Source: Methylophaga sp.
GTDB taxonomy: Bacteria; Pseudomonadota; Gammaproteobacteria; Nitrosococcales; Methylophagaceae
Direction of reading: 5' to 3'
DNA length: 64,000 nt
NCBI GenBank assembly: GCA_002706095.1
Contig: PAJP01000025.1
Span: 124,001-188,000, forward strand
The notes below the pieces were generated by a model, which had not been told where the DNA came from, did not search any database, and saw nothing but the letters and a program-made list of their open reading frames with translations. Position numbers and translations under genes: made by a program. Below, piece after piece: positions 35,251 through 44,084 of the stretch (position 1 is the first letter of the stretch; each line of letters begins with the position of its first letter).

Positions 35251-36450
35251 TTACACATATTGCCCTGCACACCAACCACTTGACCATGCCCACTGAAAAT
35301 TAAAGCCACCCAACCAGCCCGTCACATCCAGCACTTCACCAATAAAATATAAATTTGCTGTGGTTTTGGCTTCAAACGTTTTTGAAGAAATACCATCAGT
35401 GTCGACACCCCCTCGGGTGACTTCTGCAGTCCGGTAACCTTCTGTTCCTGATGGTTTAATGGTCCAGTGGTGAAAAAACTGTGTCAGTTGTTCTATGTCT
35501 TTCTTCACTAACTGTTTAGCCAGTTTATCACCTAAATCAGCGGCCATCAGACCTAACCAGGTCAACACAAAACGTTTCGGCAGATACTGGCTCAACAAGG
35601 TTTTGATTGTCGCTTTCTCTCCGCTCGTCACCCACTGTTCAATTAACTCAGCCACGCTATGGCCAGGTAAAAAGTCGATGGTGATTTCATCGGAGCTATA
35701 CCAGTAGTTAGAGATTTGCAAAATGGCTGGTCCACTGAGCCCTCGGTGTGTAAATAACAAGGCTTCATTAAAACTTTGCTGACGACAGCTGACACGAATA
35801 TCCATCGCTACACCTGCTAACTCCTGTGCGACAGTCAGCCAGGCATCACTTAAGGTAAATGGCACTAAGGCAGGTTCGGTATCTTTCACTTGTAAACCAA
35901 ACTGCCTGGCAACCTTATAACCAAAGCCTGTGGCCCCCATTTTCGGGATGGATAACCCACCGGTAGCGATGACCAGAGAATGACATTGATACTGACCTTG
36001 CTCGGTATCAATCACAAACTGACCTTGCTCCGTTTTTTCGATGGACTTGATAGCGGTATTCGTCTGAATATTGACCCCGCCTTTTTCACATTCAGCCAGC
36101 AGAATATTCAAAATATCTCGGGCTTTGTCATCACAGAATAATTCACCTGCGCCTTTGTCGTGATAAGCCAGATTGTAGCGAGAGACTAACTCCAGAAAAT
36201 CATATTGGGTGTAGCGACTTAATGCTGACTTACAAAAATGGGGATTTGCCGACAGATAATTATCAGGTTCCATATAGAGGTTGGTGAAGTTACAGCGGCC
36301 ACCACCTGACATTAAAATTTTCTTACCGACTTTATTGGCATGGTCCAGCACCAGTACCTGGCGCCCACGTTGGCCGGCAGTAGCAGCACACATCAGACCA
36401 GCTGCACCGGCACCAATCACAATGCAGTCAAACACTTGAGAACTCGTCAA
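35251..36450 (-). CDS. YhiN/HI0933-family flavoprotein (NAD(P)/FAD-dependent oxidoreductase)
   Basis: This 399-residue flavoprotein has a dinucleotide-binding Rossmann start, CIVIGAGAAGLMCAATAGQRG, and the family signature KKILMSGGGRCNFTN. A second FAD element, LVIATGGLSIPKMGATGFGY, is at about residues 163-182, and the C-terminal block GGVDTDGISSKTFEAK followed by FIGEVLDVTGWLGGFNFQ closes the FAD site. The family is widespread but lacks an accepted reaction. It ends a two-gene run with the DUF1456 gene, which stops 3 bp upstream. No membrane segment is present. Confidence 0.92.
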   Translation of the reverse strand: MTSSQVFDCIVIGAGAAGLMCAATAGQRGRQVLVLDHANKVGKKILMSGGGRCNFTNLYMEPDNYLSANPHFCKSALSRYTQYDFLELVSRYNLAYHDKGAGELFCDDKARDILNILLAECEKGGVNIQTNTAIKSIEKTEQGQFVIDTEQGQYQCHSLVIATGGLSIPKMGATGFGYKVARQFGLQVKDTEPALVPFTLSDAWLTVAQELAGVAMDIRVSCRQQSFNEALLFTHRGLSGPAILQISNYWYSSDEITIDFLPGHSVAELIEQWVTSGEKATIKTLLSQYLPKRFVLTWLGLMAADLGDKLAKQLVKKDIEQLTQFFHHWTIKPSGTEGYRTAEVTRGGVDTDGISSKTFEAKTTANLYFIGEVLDVTGWLGGFNFQWAWSSGWCAGQYV

Positions 36451-36453
36451 AAC

Positions 36454-36966
36454 TTACTTCTCTTTATCATCCAGTGACGGCCAGCTGAAACCTTCCAGAT
36501 CATTTTTCTTTGGGTGATATTTCAACTGCAGACCTTGCAGGAAGTTTCGTAACACCTGATCTTTACAAGCCCGATAATGTTTGTGCTCCGGTTTTCTGAA
36601 AAACGCACTCAATTCATGTTTACTCAGGCTGAAACCTTCCAGTTGCAACACAGCTAAAATCTCATCGCTTTGTAAATTAAAGGCTATTTTGAGTTTTCTG
36701 AGGATAATATTATTGTTGAGCGACTTTTCCGGCTTGGGTTGTTCACCTTCTTTTTTGCCGCGTAAGTGATTAATCAGGCCATTGAGGAAGGTCGCCATCT
36801 GTTTGTCATTCAGCGACTCATAGTCAGGATCATCGTCACGCTTCAACCATTGACTGACCTGTTCACGGCTTACATCGATATCTGCTTGCGCAAATACGTT
36901 TATCATCATGGAATCGTTCAAATCTAAGATATAACGAATTCGTCTCAATACATCATTGTTAGTCAC
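36454..36966 (-). CDS. DUF1456 family protein (YehS-like)
   Basis: This 170-residue soluble protein consists of two copies of the DUF1456 repeat: NNDVLRRIRYILDLND at the start and NNIILRKLKIAFNLQSDE at about residue 84. Each copy is followed by a segment with SREQVSQWLKRDDDP or SKHELSAFFRKPEH. The repeats resemble small helix-turn-helix-like units, although DNA binding has not been shown to my knowledge. It is co-oriented with the YhiN-like gene 3 bp downstream. The 207 bp upstream (to the amphi-Trp gene) contain no gene. Confidence 0.9.
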   Translation of the reverse strand: MTNNDVLRRIRYILDLNDSMMINVFAQADIDVSREQVSQWLKRDDDPDYESLNDKQMATFLNGLINHLRGKKEGEQPKPEKSLNNNIILRKLKIAFNLQSDEILAVLQLEGFSLSKHELSAFFRKPEHKHYRACKDQVLRNFLQGLQLKYHPKKNDLEGFSWPSLDDKEK

Positions 36967-37173
36967 ACAGATTTCCTAAAGCAGAAGCCGGTTTGGTCTA
37001 TCGCATTATCAGCATCGTCAACCAACGAATGCATCGATAGACAGCAGGGTTAATAGTGAATACTTTAACAGGCTGAGACAAAATCGGTGAGAACGATGTT
37101 TGTATTATCACTCACAAAGGCAACACACACTGTAGTGAGTCACCGTTCAATATCGCTGCTCCCCTCATAGGAG

Positions 37174-37440
37174 TTACTTAACGGTCAGCTTACCTCGTTT
37201 GACTGGCTCATCATCAGCATACCAACTAATACGTATATCGATACGTTTGTGTTCATCATTTTCACTGGCGGTTAATTTTAAGTTCAGCAGATCTTTCGGC
37301 TGCATTACCATTTTTCCTTCATCATCGCTGAAGCTGAGTTCACCTTTCGCAATGCCTTTGGCAACGGCATCCAACATCCCTTGAATACTTTTCTTGTCCT
37401 GTAAGGACTCGTGTCGGAAACGTTTTTTTTGCTCGATCAT
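37174..37440 (-). CDS. amphi-Trp domain protein, last gene of the GAK-type operon
   Basis: This is an 88-residue protein. I start it at ATG 37440, which has GGAG 7 bases upstream, not at the GTG just before. It matches the amphi-Trp domain: an N-terminal basic helix (KKRFRHESLQDKKSI), a helix AVAKGIAKGELSF, then amphipathic strands ending in RIDIRISWY, whose Trp gives the name. In family catalogues this domain co-occurs with the ATP-grasp, HprK-like and CofD-like proteins of the uncharacterised GAK system (from memory of the TIGRFAM set). It starts 14 bp after the metallophosphoesterase gene, so it belongs to that operon. It could be the protein substrate or carrier of the system (inference). 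Confidence 0.85.
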   Translation of the reverse strand: MIEQKKRFRHESLQDKKSIQGMLDAVAKGIAKGELSFSDDEGKMVMQPKDLLNLKLTASENDEHKRIDIRISWYADDEPVKRGKLTVK

Positions 37441-37454
37441 CACTTACTCCATGA

Positions 37455-38819
37455 TTAGATTTTATAAAAATGTGGATGAAAGACCTTGGCAAATGGATAG
37501 TCTATGCTCAAACCGATAAGCTGTTGATCAGGGTGAATAATTGTCACGCCAGCCCCCACGCCTTCCAGCCCTTCTTTATGCCTTGAGTGACGATCAAGCG
37601 TCACATCACTTTCCACGTGAAGCAACCCGTGCTTCAAGACTAAACGTTGTCCATGTTTACGATTGATATGGCCCTGAACCAGGGCATGAATACCCTTACG
37701 GTTAATCTGCTTCACGCCTTTTCCACTGAGGGGTAAATCACTGTCACGGTATTTTGTTCGCATCGTATTAGCTAAGCTGCCGTAGTAAAACTGAAACAGA
37801 TCATTTTTCATTTGCTGACGAAACTGTTTATTCAGTTTTGCCACGCCTTCTTGTTCAATCACCTTACTGATTTCATCATCTAAGCCAGCATGCAGAAACA
37901 GAAAAGAACCACGACGATAACTGAGCTGCATACGTTTAAAAAACCAGGCATAGTCACCTTTGGGATGCAGAAATAACTGGCGACATTTCATTGCCGTGGC
38001 ATAGACATCCTGCATACTAAAACCGGCTTTTTTACAAGCCGCTTCAAAGTGATCATATTTTCGCTGCATCTTACGCAGCTCACGTTTAATGCCTGCGTGG
38101 GTCATCAATGTCTTGGCGTGTTGAGGAAATTGCTCAAACCAGTCGGCTCGTGGAAATAAGGCTTCTTTACAACTGGCTTCATCAGGAATCGACTTGGGTA
38201 ATTTTTTGCCTTTTAAATAACGCTGATGCACTTCACTCAATAACGGGATAACCTTTTCCCCCATCCGCACAAAGAAGTGCTCTGTGCTGGGATGACGAGG
38301 CAAGCTCATCGCGTAGATGCCCATATACAGACGCATATCATGGTTGCCGGCCAGCAGCTTTACCCGCGCGCCAGTATCAAAGAGTCGCTTAAGCGCATCC
38401 AGTAACGCTAAATTACTGGGCCCTTTATCAAGACAGTCACCGCCAATAATAAAAGTGGCCTCCCGTCCTAAGCGTGTCAATTTAAATTCCAGCAGGGCCT
38501 GATTGGTGATTTTGATACCCCCAGTCGCCACTAAGGAACGGATAAATGCTTCCGCGTCGGCATGAGGGTCGGCAATGAAAAAGATCGGACGCTTTGGCCA
38601 TGTCCACTTGCTGTATTGCTGAGCTGTCTTCATTGCTTTGGCAAAAGACGCTTCATCCTGATGAGCCTTTTGACCAGAATGCGCTTCCGAGACATTCCAG
38701 CATTCGGTAGCGGTAGGTAAGTGCTGCCAAACAGATTGGTGAGTTTTGTGCTTACTCACCAGGGTTTCAATAAACCGTTGGCTATGCTTGAGATGCTGCT
38801 GTTGTGACATCATTTTCAT
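37455..38819 (-). CDS. metallophosphoesterase, PPP-like calcineurin fold
   Basis: This is a 454-residue phosphoesterase. I start it at ATG 38819, immediately after the upstream stop; the frame extends to 38864 but would overlap the previous gene by 43 bp. The metal ligands are in order: FIADPHADAEAF, GGDCLDKGPSN, LLAGNHDMRL, a late HAGLD and VQGHINRKHG. The first motif has ADPHAD instead of the common GDxHG, a variation shared by some PPP-like bacterial enzymes. The ~85 residues before the metallophosphoesterase core have no recognised domain. Within the GAK-type operon it is one of three phosphoryl-removing enzymes. Confidence 0.9.
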   Translation of the reverse strand: MKMMSQQQHLKHSQRFIETLVSKHKTHQSVWQHLPTATECWNVSEAHSGQKAHQDEASFAKAMKTAQQYSKWTWPKRPIFFIADPHADAEAFIRSLVATGGIKITNQALLEFKLTRLGREATFIIGGDCLDKGPSNLALLDALKRLFDTGARVKLLAGNHDMRLYMGIYAMSLPRHPSTEHFFVRMGEKVIPLLSEVHQRYLKGKKLPKSIPDEASCKEALFPRADWFEQFPQHAKTLMTHAGIKRELRKMQRKYDHFEAACKKAGFSMQDVYATAMKCRQLFLHPKGDYAWFFKRMQLSYRRGSFLFLHAGLDDEISKVIEQEGVAKLNKQFRQQMKNDLFQFYYGSLANTMRTKYRDSDLPLSGKGVKQINRKGIHALVQGHINRKHGQRLVLKHGLLHVESDVTLDRHSRHKEGLEGVGAGVTIIHPDQQLIGLSIDYPFAKVFHPHFYKI

Positions 38820-38821
38820 AG

Positions 38822-39526
38822 TTAGTCCATGGTGGTAGCGGCAACAGATGAACGTTTTTTCCATTCACCACCCACGTGCTGCCAAGTGCCATCCTCGAAT
38901 AGTTCAAGAAAAATAGGCCGAGAGTGGTACATGCTGAGTTGAGCAATCTCTTCAGCATTGATGACCCCTAAATGATAAGCAGCATGTCTAAATGAAGCGC
39001 CATGCCCTACACATAATTTCAGCTGAGATTCGGCTTTTCTAGGTATATCCCGCATCTGCGTTTCAATATGCTTAGCTACCCGAGAGCCAGCTGTCATCAA
39101 TGACTCGGCACCTTGAAAAGGTAAACAAAAGTGACTATCAGACTTCCAACCTTCTGGTAATCGAGGATATCGAGGGTCAGTATTCACTATCTCCTCAATC
39201 TGTTTCACCGTGAGATTAGCTACAGAACCAACGCTTCGCTCAGCTAATGCATCGTACGCTTGACTGCACAGTGAGGAATCGAGTGCCGTCTCTAAAATCA
39301 GGCGGAAAATATCGGCGGTTTGCCATGATCGCAACATATTTGAGCAATCGATCTGCGGCACCAGTTGCCAGCCTTCTTGCAGAATAAGACGGCATAATTT
39401 CTGTGCCTCAATACACGCGTCGGTTTTACCCTGTTCCGTTAATGCGAAGGGCTGGTGCGCACTCGGTGTGTCAGCTAATTGCTCATAATCACCGTGCCGT
39501 ATAAAACCGAGAATTAAACGAGACAT
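38822..39526 (-). CDS. histidine phosphatase superfamily protein
   Basis: This 234-residue protein belongs to the phosphoglycerate mutase-like branch-1 histidine phosphatases. The catalytic His is in LGFIRHGDYEQ (residue ~11), the substrate Arg is in SNMLRSWQTA, the acid Glu is in ALAERSVG, and the second His is in KLCVGHGASFRHA. It may act on a phosphorylated small molecule or a phosphohistidine. It lies 1 bp after the Nudix frame and 2 bp before the phosphoesterase gene, deep within the operon. Unlike the SixA homologue in the same operon, it retains both catalytic histidines. Confidence 0.9.
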   Translation of the reverse strand: MSRLILGFIRHGDYEQLADTPSAHQPFALTEQGKTDACIEAQKLCRLILQEGWQLVPQIDCSNMLRSWQTADIFRLILETALDSSLCSQAYDALAERSVGSVANLTVKQIEEIVNTDPRYPRLPEGWKSDSHFCLPFQGAESLMTAGSRVAKHIETQMRDIPRKAESQLKLCVGHGASFRHAAYHLGVINAEEIAQLSMYHSRPIFLELFEDGTWQHVGGEWKKRSSVAATTMD

Positions 39527-39527
39527 A

Positions 39528-40175
39528 CTAAGCCTGCTTTTGAATGCATACAGTCAACACCCGGATCATATCGACAAGATCGGGCTTGTTTATGACTCTT
39601 GCTGCCGAGTCCACCACAAACCATTGGCGGCGTCGTTTTTCAGACTCCCACTGTGTATCATCAGCAAGTTCAGTTACCCGCATTGGATACACCTTGACCT
39701 CACAGATTCCTCCCCACTTGTTGTGCTGAAAGGAGCCCAATGCATCTTCATGAATATTGCCTATTACGCCAGCTTCTTCCATAGCTTCTTTTGAGGCGGA
39801 CTCAGTCGCAGACAGTCCCGGCTCAATAATGCCTTTAGGTATTCCCCACTTTTCTCTATCCTGCTTTGTGATTAAAAGTACCTGCAGCTGCTCATTATGC
39901 CAACGATAAGCCAGCACCCCAGACTGTTGGTAATAATAGGCTGGACGGTCACAATAATGCACTTGTCCATCACGTCTGACTGGGAATTTCTTAGGTAAAC
40001 TCTTAGGTCGGATGAACGCGTTTAGCGAGACTTTATTATCATCAAAATGTAGATGTGCCAACGTCGCTGTTGGTAAGACTTTATCATCACCAAAATCCGG
40101 TAATTGGTCTGCCACTAGCTCCACTAAGGCTATTTCCATCCCAGGATTATGACCAATGATGAGAGTTAAACCCAT
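39528..40175 (-). CDS. SixA C-terminal fragment fused to a Nudix hydrolase domain
   Basis: This 215-residue frame begins with LTLIIGHNPGMEIALVELV, which is the second catalytic His region of a SixA phosphatase, then continues into a Nudix domain (about 70-200). The Nudix box reads GIIEPGLSATES...KEAMEEAGV. The usual first Glu is Leu, but the metal-binding EExG core is intact, as in diphosphoinositol-polyphosphate-type Nudix enzymes. The first ~50 residues belong with the SixA start in the neighbouring frame; joined, they give a normal ~150-residue SixA. The ATG at 40175 overlaps the end of the upstream frame by 10 bp, so coupled reinitiation is possible. Either a frameshift mutation or a programmed shift separates them. 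Confidence 0.85.
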   Translation of the reverse strand: MGLTLIIGHNPGMEIALVELVADQLPDFGDDKVLPTATLAHLHFDDNKVSLNAFIRPKSLPKKFPVRRDGQVHYCDRPAYYYQQSGVLAYRWHNEQLQVLLITKQDREKWGIPKGIIEPGLSATESASKEAMEEAGVIGNIHEDALGSFQHNKWGGICEVKVYPMRVTELADDTQWESEKRRRQWFVVDSAARVINKPDLVDMIRVLTVCIQKQA

Positions 40176-40183
40176 ATTTTTTG
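40166..40183 (-). other. -1 frameshift junction at an A6 run in the sixA-nudix gene
   Basis: In mRNA sense the run is C-AAAAAA-T, read CAA AAA ATA TGG GTT TAA in the SixA frame. A single -1 slip of the Lys tRNA on AAA would continue as AAT ATG GGT into the SixA C-terminus and Nudix domain. The codon after AAA is the usually rare ATA. It is not a classical X-XXY-YYZ heptamer in the zero frame, so a programmed shift is possible but unproven. A sequencing or natural indel is the plain alternative. Confidence 0.6.
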
Positions 40184-40474
40184 TGCTTTAGCAATAATAT
40201 CCAGCACGGTAGCAGGACTGGCTTCATAGAGTTCTGGAATGGGCTTGATAAGACTAATGGGCAACCCTGCTGCTTTGAGGGTTTTTTCTGCCGTTTCCAT
40301 TGTGCGTTTTGCCGCTGACACCCAGACTTGTTCAGGGATGAATTGATGCGTTTTTAACCACTCCCCCATACGCTGAGCAGCGCGTTTTCCGCGATTATTT
40401 AAAGGCCTATCAAAGTCATCGACGTCGACGGACCAGTCTGATTTCGCATGTCTTAGGAGTAGTACATCACTCAT
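40166..40474 (-). CDS. SixA-type phosphohistidine phosphatase, N-terminal part (frame interrupted)
   Basis: These 102 residues give the start of a SixA-like histidine phosphatase: VLLLRHAKSDWS with the nucleophilic His8, NNRGKRAAQRMGEWL, and SAAKRTMETAEK. The frame stops after KAQKIWV, just before the strand and GHNPG motif that carry the second essential His. That motif lies in the -1 frame on the next coding region. A run of six As (complement of 40177-40182) directly precedes the stop region. The gene overlaps the HprK-like gene by 4 bp. As it stands the product lacks half of the catalytic pair. Confidence 0.85.
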   Translation of the reverse strand: MSDVLLLRHAKSDWSVDVDDFDRPLNNRGKRAAQRMGEWLKTHQFIPEQVWVSAAKRTMETAEKTLKAAGLPISLIKPIPELYEASPATVLDIIAKAQKIWV

Positions 40475-41565
40475 TGCTTTTCTTGACCTGCAGCCAGATA
40501 CAAAGCGGAAAGCTGCTGAAAATTGACCCCGCCCGTTGCCTCATACACAGCAATATTATCTAAAATGGCTAAGTAGGCGTCTTCATCCGCTTGATAATCG
40601 TCAGAAATGAACTCGCCTTTTACTGTTTGATAAAAAGGACCGGGTGACTTCAAAATGGCTTGTAATAAATCGCGACGTTGACGTAAATTCACTCGATGTA
40701 AGCTGACATCACTTTGATCATGACGAGACCAATTCAGAATCAACAAGGCTTTTAATGGCGCTTCAAACTGAAGACGACCTTCACCGTATAAAGCATCAAT
40801 ATCCACATCAAATTTTTGCTCTAATTCCCATAGTTCATCCTTAGGTAAACTCAGAAAAGTCTGTCTCAATTCATCAGTTAATAATGGTTGCAAGCGCTTA
40901 TTATTCACAATCGTCCCGGGATTAATGCGTGGTAATTTGGGAATACCATAAGCATCAACTCCTACAGATGTTTGTTTGATAAACAGACGATCATTACTTA
41001 AAAAAGTCGTGCCTTCTTGTTCAAGCATCTCCAGCATCAAGGTTGATTTACCGCCACCAGAAAAGCCTGCGACCGCTAAGGCCTCGCCCTCTCTCACGAC
41101 AGCGGCGGCATGACAAATTAACGCCTCTTTTTGCTGTAAACAGGTCATGAACTGGTTATTAATAAAGTTAATGACTTGATTATCATTTTCTAAACATGGC
41201 CCCATCGCAATCGCCGTATCCGTGCTTTGGTAAAACATCATGCCGGTTCTGACTTTACGGATAAGCCTGGCTTTATCTAAATTGATATAGCTGTCTTTTT
41301 TGCCTGTTTTACCAGGTTCTCGCTTCCAGTCGATAAAGGCATTAGAAAAGTCAGGCGTATCACACTCAATCGCTGTGACTTGATAGGTTGGTATCGATAC
41401 ATTGCTGACTATTGATGAAAAATAAGCTGATAACCGTGCCAATAGCTCAATAGAATTAGAACGTATCCGACAGCTGCAAAAACCAAGGTCGATGTCCAGT
41501 GCGTCTGGTAACGGCGGATAGTCCTTTAATAAAGACTCAATCTCATGTGGTATCTCATTCGTCAT
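40471..41565 (-). CDS. HprK-related kinase B, GAK system
   Basis: This 364-residue protein has an HPr kinase-like P-loop: AVAGFSGGGKSTLMLEML at about residues 165-182, followed by TFLSNDRLFI, the Walker B-type region. HprK phosphorylates Ser of HPr, but this family (labelled HprK-related kinase B, from memory TIGR04355) occurs beside an ATP-grasp and a CofD-like protein. Its substrate is unknown. No HPr or phosphotransferase system gene is in this window. It overlaps the ATP-grasp stop by 11 bp and the sixA start by 4 bp, so all are translationally coupled. Confidence 0.88.
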   Translation of the reverse strand: MTNEIPHEIESLLKDYPPLPDALDIDLGFCSCRIRSNSIELLARLSAYFSSIVSNVSIPTYQVTAIECDTPDFSNAFIDWKREPGKTGKKDSYINLDKARLIRKVRTGMMFYQSTDTAIAMGPCLENDNQVINFINNQFMTCLQQKEALICHAAAVVREGEALAVAGFSGGGKSTLMLEMLEQEGTTFLSNDRLFIKQTSVGVDAYGIPKLPRINPGTIVNNKRLQPLLTDELRQTFLSLPKDELWELEQKFDVDIDALYGEGRLQFEAPLKALLILNWSRHDQSDVSLHRVNLRQRRDLLQAILKSPGPFYQTVKGEFISDDYQADEDAYLAILDNIAVYEATGGVNFQQLSALYLAAGQEKQ

Positions 41566-42460
41566 GGCTATCTATCGTCTCTAGTACATGTTCGACATAT
41601 AAGGCAGCAGCATCAACTTCACAGCCTTCTTTTGCGCCCCTGAACCCACCAAATGCAGACACCTCAAATACAATTGGACCGTTATCGGTGATCGCCACAT
41701 CTACAGTAGTAAAATCCATGTTGAATAATGACTGGGCTTGAGTCGCCAGTTCAATAATTTCTGATGACGGTTCAAAAGCAGCATAACGACCGCCACTGTG
41801 AATCGTTGTATTCCATGCATCACTTTGTGATACCCGGGCATAAGTCCCCAGATAATTTCCTGCTAAAAAAACGAGCCCCAGATCTTGTCCTGACAGGTTC
41901 AATTTTTGTTGAATATACATCACCGGATTGACCTGTTTAAAATCGCTGACTTGCTGACGAATCTGAGAATCAGCCTGCTTGGCATTGATTAAAGTCATGC
42001 CACGGGCTTTAGTAGAAAATAAGGGTTTAAAAACAGCCTCACCATACTGTTTGACGGTATTTATAGCTTGCTCGACATCCTCTGTAATGCAGGTATTTGG
42101 CATCGGTATGCCAGCATTTTTGAGTGTTATCGTGCAGCTAAGGCGATCAATCAGACGTAACATCGATTCCACCCGACTGAATACTCTTACCCCTTGTTGC
42201 TCAGCTACCCGTAACATTTCCAGTCGATCTAAGGTACTGGGTGAATATTCTGCCGATATTTTCTTAACGATAAGACCATCTAGTTCACATAAATTAGTAC
42301 CACGATACATCAGTTGCATTCGCGTTAAATCGAGGGTCACTTCTGACATATCAATCACTAAACGATAGCCAGTTTTAGCCTGAACTGCATCCGCCAAGGT
42401 TTCAGTGGACCACTTACCAGGAATGCCTATCACGCCTACTTTTAGATCGTTACTCAACAA
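41555..42460 (-). CDS. GAK system ATP-grasp enzyme (RimK-like)
   Basis: This 301-residue ATP-grasp ligase resembles RimK-type enzymes, which join an amine to a carboxylate using ATP. Core elements are AVFKPLFSTKARGM (ATP-binding Lys and loop), YIQQKLNLSGQDLGLVFL, and the metal-binding end FTTVDVAITDNGPIVFEVSAFGG; the final Asn of the usual N-x-x motif is replaced in this family (EVSAF). The start is TTG, supported by AAGGAGAT at the right distance. It overlaps the HprK-like gene by 11 bp and the PhoU-APH gene by 11 bp. Substrates are unknown; formation of a peptide or amide bond on a phosphorylated acceptor is an inference. Confidence 0.88.
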   Translation of the reverse strand: MLSNDLKVGVIGIPGKWSTETLADAVQAKTGYRLVIDMSEVTLDLTRMQLMYRGTNLCELDGLIVKKISAEYSPSTLDRLEMLRVAEQQGVRVFSRVESMLRLIDRLSCTITLKNAGIPMPNTCITEDVEQAINTVKQYGEAVFKPLFSTKARGMTLINAKQADSQIRQQVSDFKQVNPVMYIQQKLNLSGQDLGLVFLAGNYLGTYARVSQSDAWNTTIHSGGRYAAFEPSSEIIELATQAQSLFNMDFTTVDVAITDNGPIVFEVSAFGGFRGAKEGCEVDAAALYVEHVLETIDSHDE

Positions 42461-44084
42461 ATATCTCCTTCACAGGTACAGAAAAACGATGAATCTGTTT
42501 TGGGTGGGTCGTCAACACTAGCTCTATTAGGTAACGGGCTCGATAAAACATTCGCTTAGCGAGTGCTTTATCCAAAATAAAGCGGGTGGAGCTGGCAAAC
42601 GCTCTGGCCAGACCTAATGCCAGCCTGATTTCAAAGGTGTTGTCTTGGTGTTGTTTAGCAAATCGACGGGCAAACCAATACATTTCGATAGCCATTTTCA
42701 TGATTTGTTTTCTTCGCTCTGAGTCTAAAATCTGCAGGCGATAATTTGATACCATGAAAATGGTGACATCCTGCACATAATCAGTGTATTTAGAACGATG
42801 TAAATCGATGAAATTAATGCGGTTTTCAATAGGGTCAAAAATAATATTATCCACATTAAAGTCGCCATGAATATACACTGAGAAAGGCGGTGGATATTGC
42901 TTCTCCAGCTGACGTGCTTGCTTAATGAGTGACTTCATTGATGGACAATCGTAATCGCCAATGTGACTGTTCGCGGCATCAAATTCTGGGTGAATTTTAT
43001 ACACATCAGCTAAGCGACTATCCATTTGCTGCATGAATAAAGCTGGACTGACTTTTTTACGTAAGGTCTCTGTCCATAAGGACTCTAAGGTCTTCTTTAG
43101 TGCTTTAAGCGCCTGTTTTTGCAGTTTTTCTGACTCATTCACAATCACTTTTTCAAGGGTATACCCAGGAAGGTGTTCGATTAATAACGCCGCTGATTCG
43201 CCACGCTTTTGGTAGGACAAAATTTTAGGCGCTAAGCCTGGATAGATACTATCCCAGCTGTTCAGCCCCTGCTTTTCTTCTTTTAGCTTTTGCTTCTGAC
43301 CGTCCTTATAGACCGCCATAAACCCCGTTTTCTCAGCGCCATTAGACAGACCTGAAATAGCCGTGCCAGAGCGAGTTTCAGCGATAGGGGTAATAGTGAC
43401 ATCACTATCACCTTTCTCCACATCACTGATCAAAGATTGAAATGAATAATACCGTTCAAAATTGATCGGCTGCCCCACATTAGCCGACACAATGGTTTCG
43501 CTTATACGTAATAAAGCGTCATCAAACTGTTTCATTTCATAAGCGACAAATAAGGCCTGCGTTAACTGTTTGGTCTGCGTCTGCTTTTTTAAAGCAGACA
43601 CATAGCGTTTGATTAATCGCTGATGACTACTGCGAAGTCCTTGATTGATTTGCTCAATATCCAGCGCAATGCTTGATTTCCTCTCAATCACCGCAGGTAG
43701 GATAAGTTTAATGGCTTGTCTGACCTTTTTTACGATAGCGATAAAGGCTTTACTCATCAGCGCTTGTGCATCATCAATCTGTTCTGATTGGGTAATACAA
43801 TGACGACATATTTCAGCAATGCGCTCAATATCTGTGGCAATGAACTCAATACAGCGCAGACAGAATTTATCGGAATCATGCTCAACACCAGCGGCAATAC
43901 GGTTAACCGTTGCCGTATGAATACGTGTTTTTAAATTATAGGCATACCCAGCACGATCACGGACTTTGCGTGCCAAAGACGCAGAAGGATTTCTGTAATA
44001 ACTCAACAGTGTGGCTAGCTGGGCATCAATCTCGACACAGAGAAACTGCAAATTTTCTTTTATCTCTGTTGGTATTTTTTTCAT
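42450..44084 (-). CDS. PhoU-like / aminoglycoside phosphotransferase-like kinase fusion
   Basis: This is a 544-residue two-part protein and the first gene of the GAK-type operon. The N-terminal ~230 residues are all-helical and resemble PhoU: ARKVRDRAGYAYNLKTRI and FIATDIERIAEICRHC recall the PhoU repeat with its basic and metal-binding helices. The C-terminal ~270 residues are an APH/choline kinase-type fold: IEHLPGYTLEKV, the catalytic loop YIHGDFNVDNIIFD and the metal-binding NFIDLHRS. PhoU domains report phosphate status, so the kinase may be phosphate- or polyphosphate-linked (inference). The APH domain probably phosphorylates a small hydroxyl compound. Confidence 0.8.
   Translation of the reverse strand: MKKIPTEIKENLQFLCVEIDAQLATLLSYYRNPSASLARKVRDRAGYAYNLKTRIHTATVNRIAAGVEHDSDKFCLRCIEFIATDIERIAEICRHCITQSEQIDDAQALMSKAFIAIVKKVRQAIKLILPAVIERKSSIALDIEQINQGLRSSHQRLIKRYVSALKKQTQTKQLTQALFVAYEMKQFDDALLRISETIVSANVGQPINFERYYSFQSLISDVEKGDSDVTITPIAETRSGTAISGLSNGAEKTGFMAVYKDGQKQKLKEEKQGLNSWDSIYPGLAPKILSYQKRGESAALLIEHLPGYTLEKVIVNESEKLQKQALKALKKTLESLWTETLRKKVSPALFMQQMDSRLADVYKIHPEFDAANSHIGDYDCPSMKSLIKQARQLEKQYPPPFSVYIHGDFNVDNIIFDPIENRINFIDLHRSKYTDYVQDVTIFMVSNYRLQILDSERRKQIMKMAIEMYWFARRFAKQHQDNTFEIRLALGLARAFASSTRFILDKALAKRMFYRARYLIELVLTTHPKQIHRFSVPVKEIFVE

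Noticed and set aside
40166-40183. Classical -1 slippery heptamer in sixA-nudix
   Set aside because: In the zero frame the codons are CAA AAA ATA, which do not fit X-XXY-YYZ. Single-tRNA slippage is possible, but an indel is equally likely, so it is reported only as a junction.
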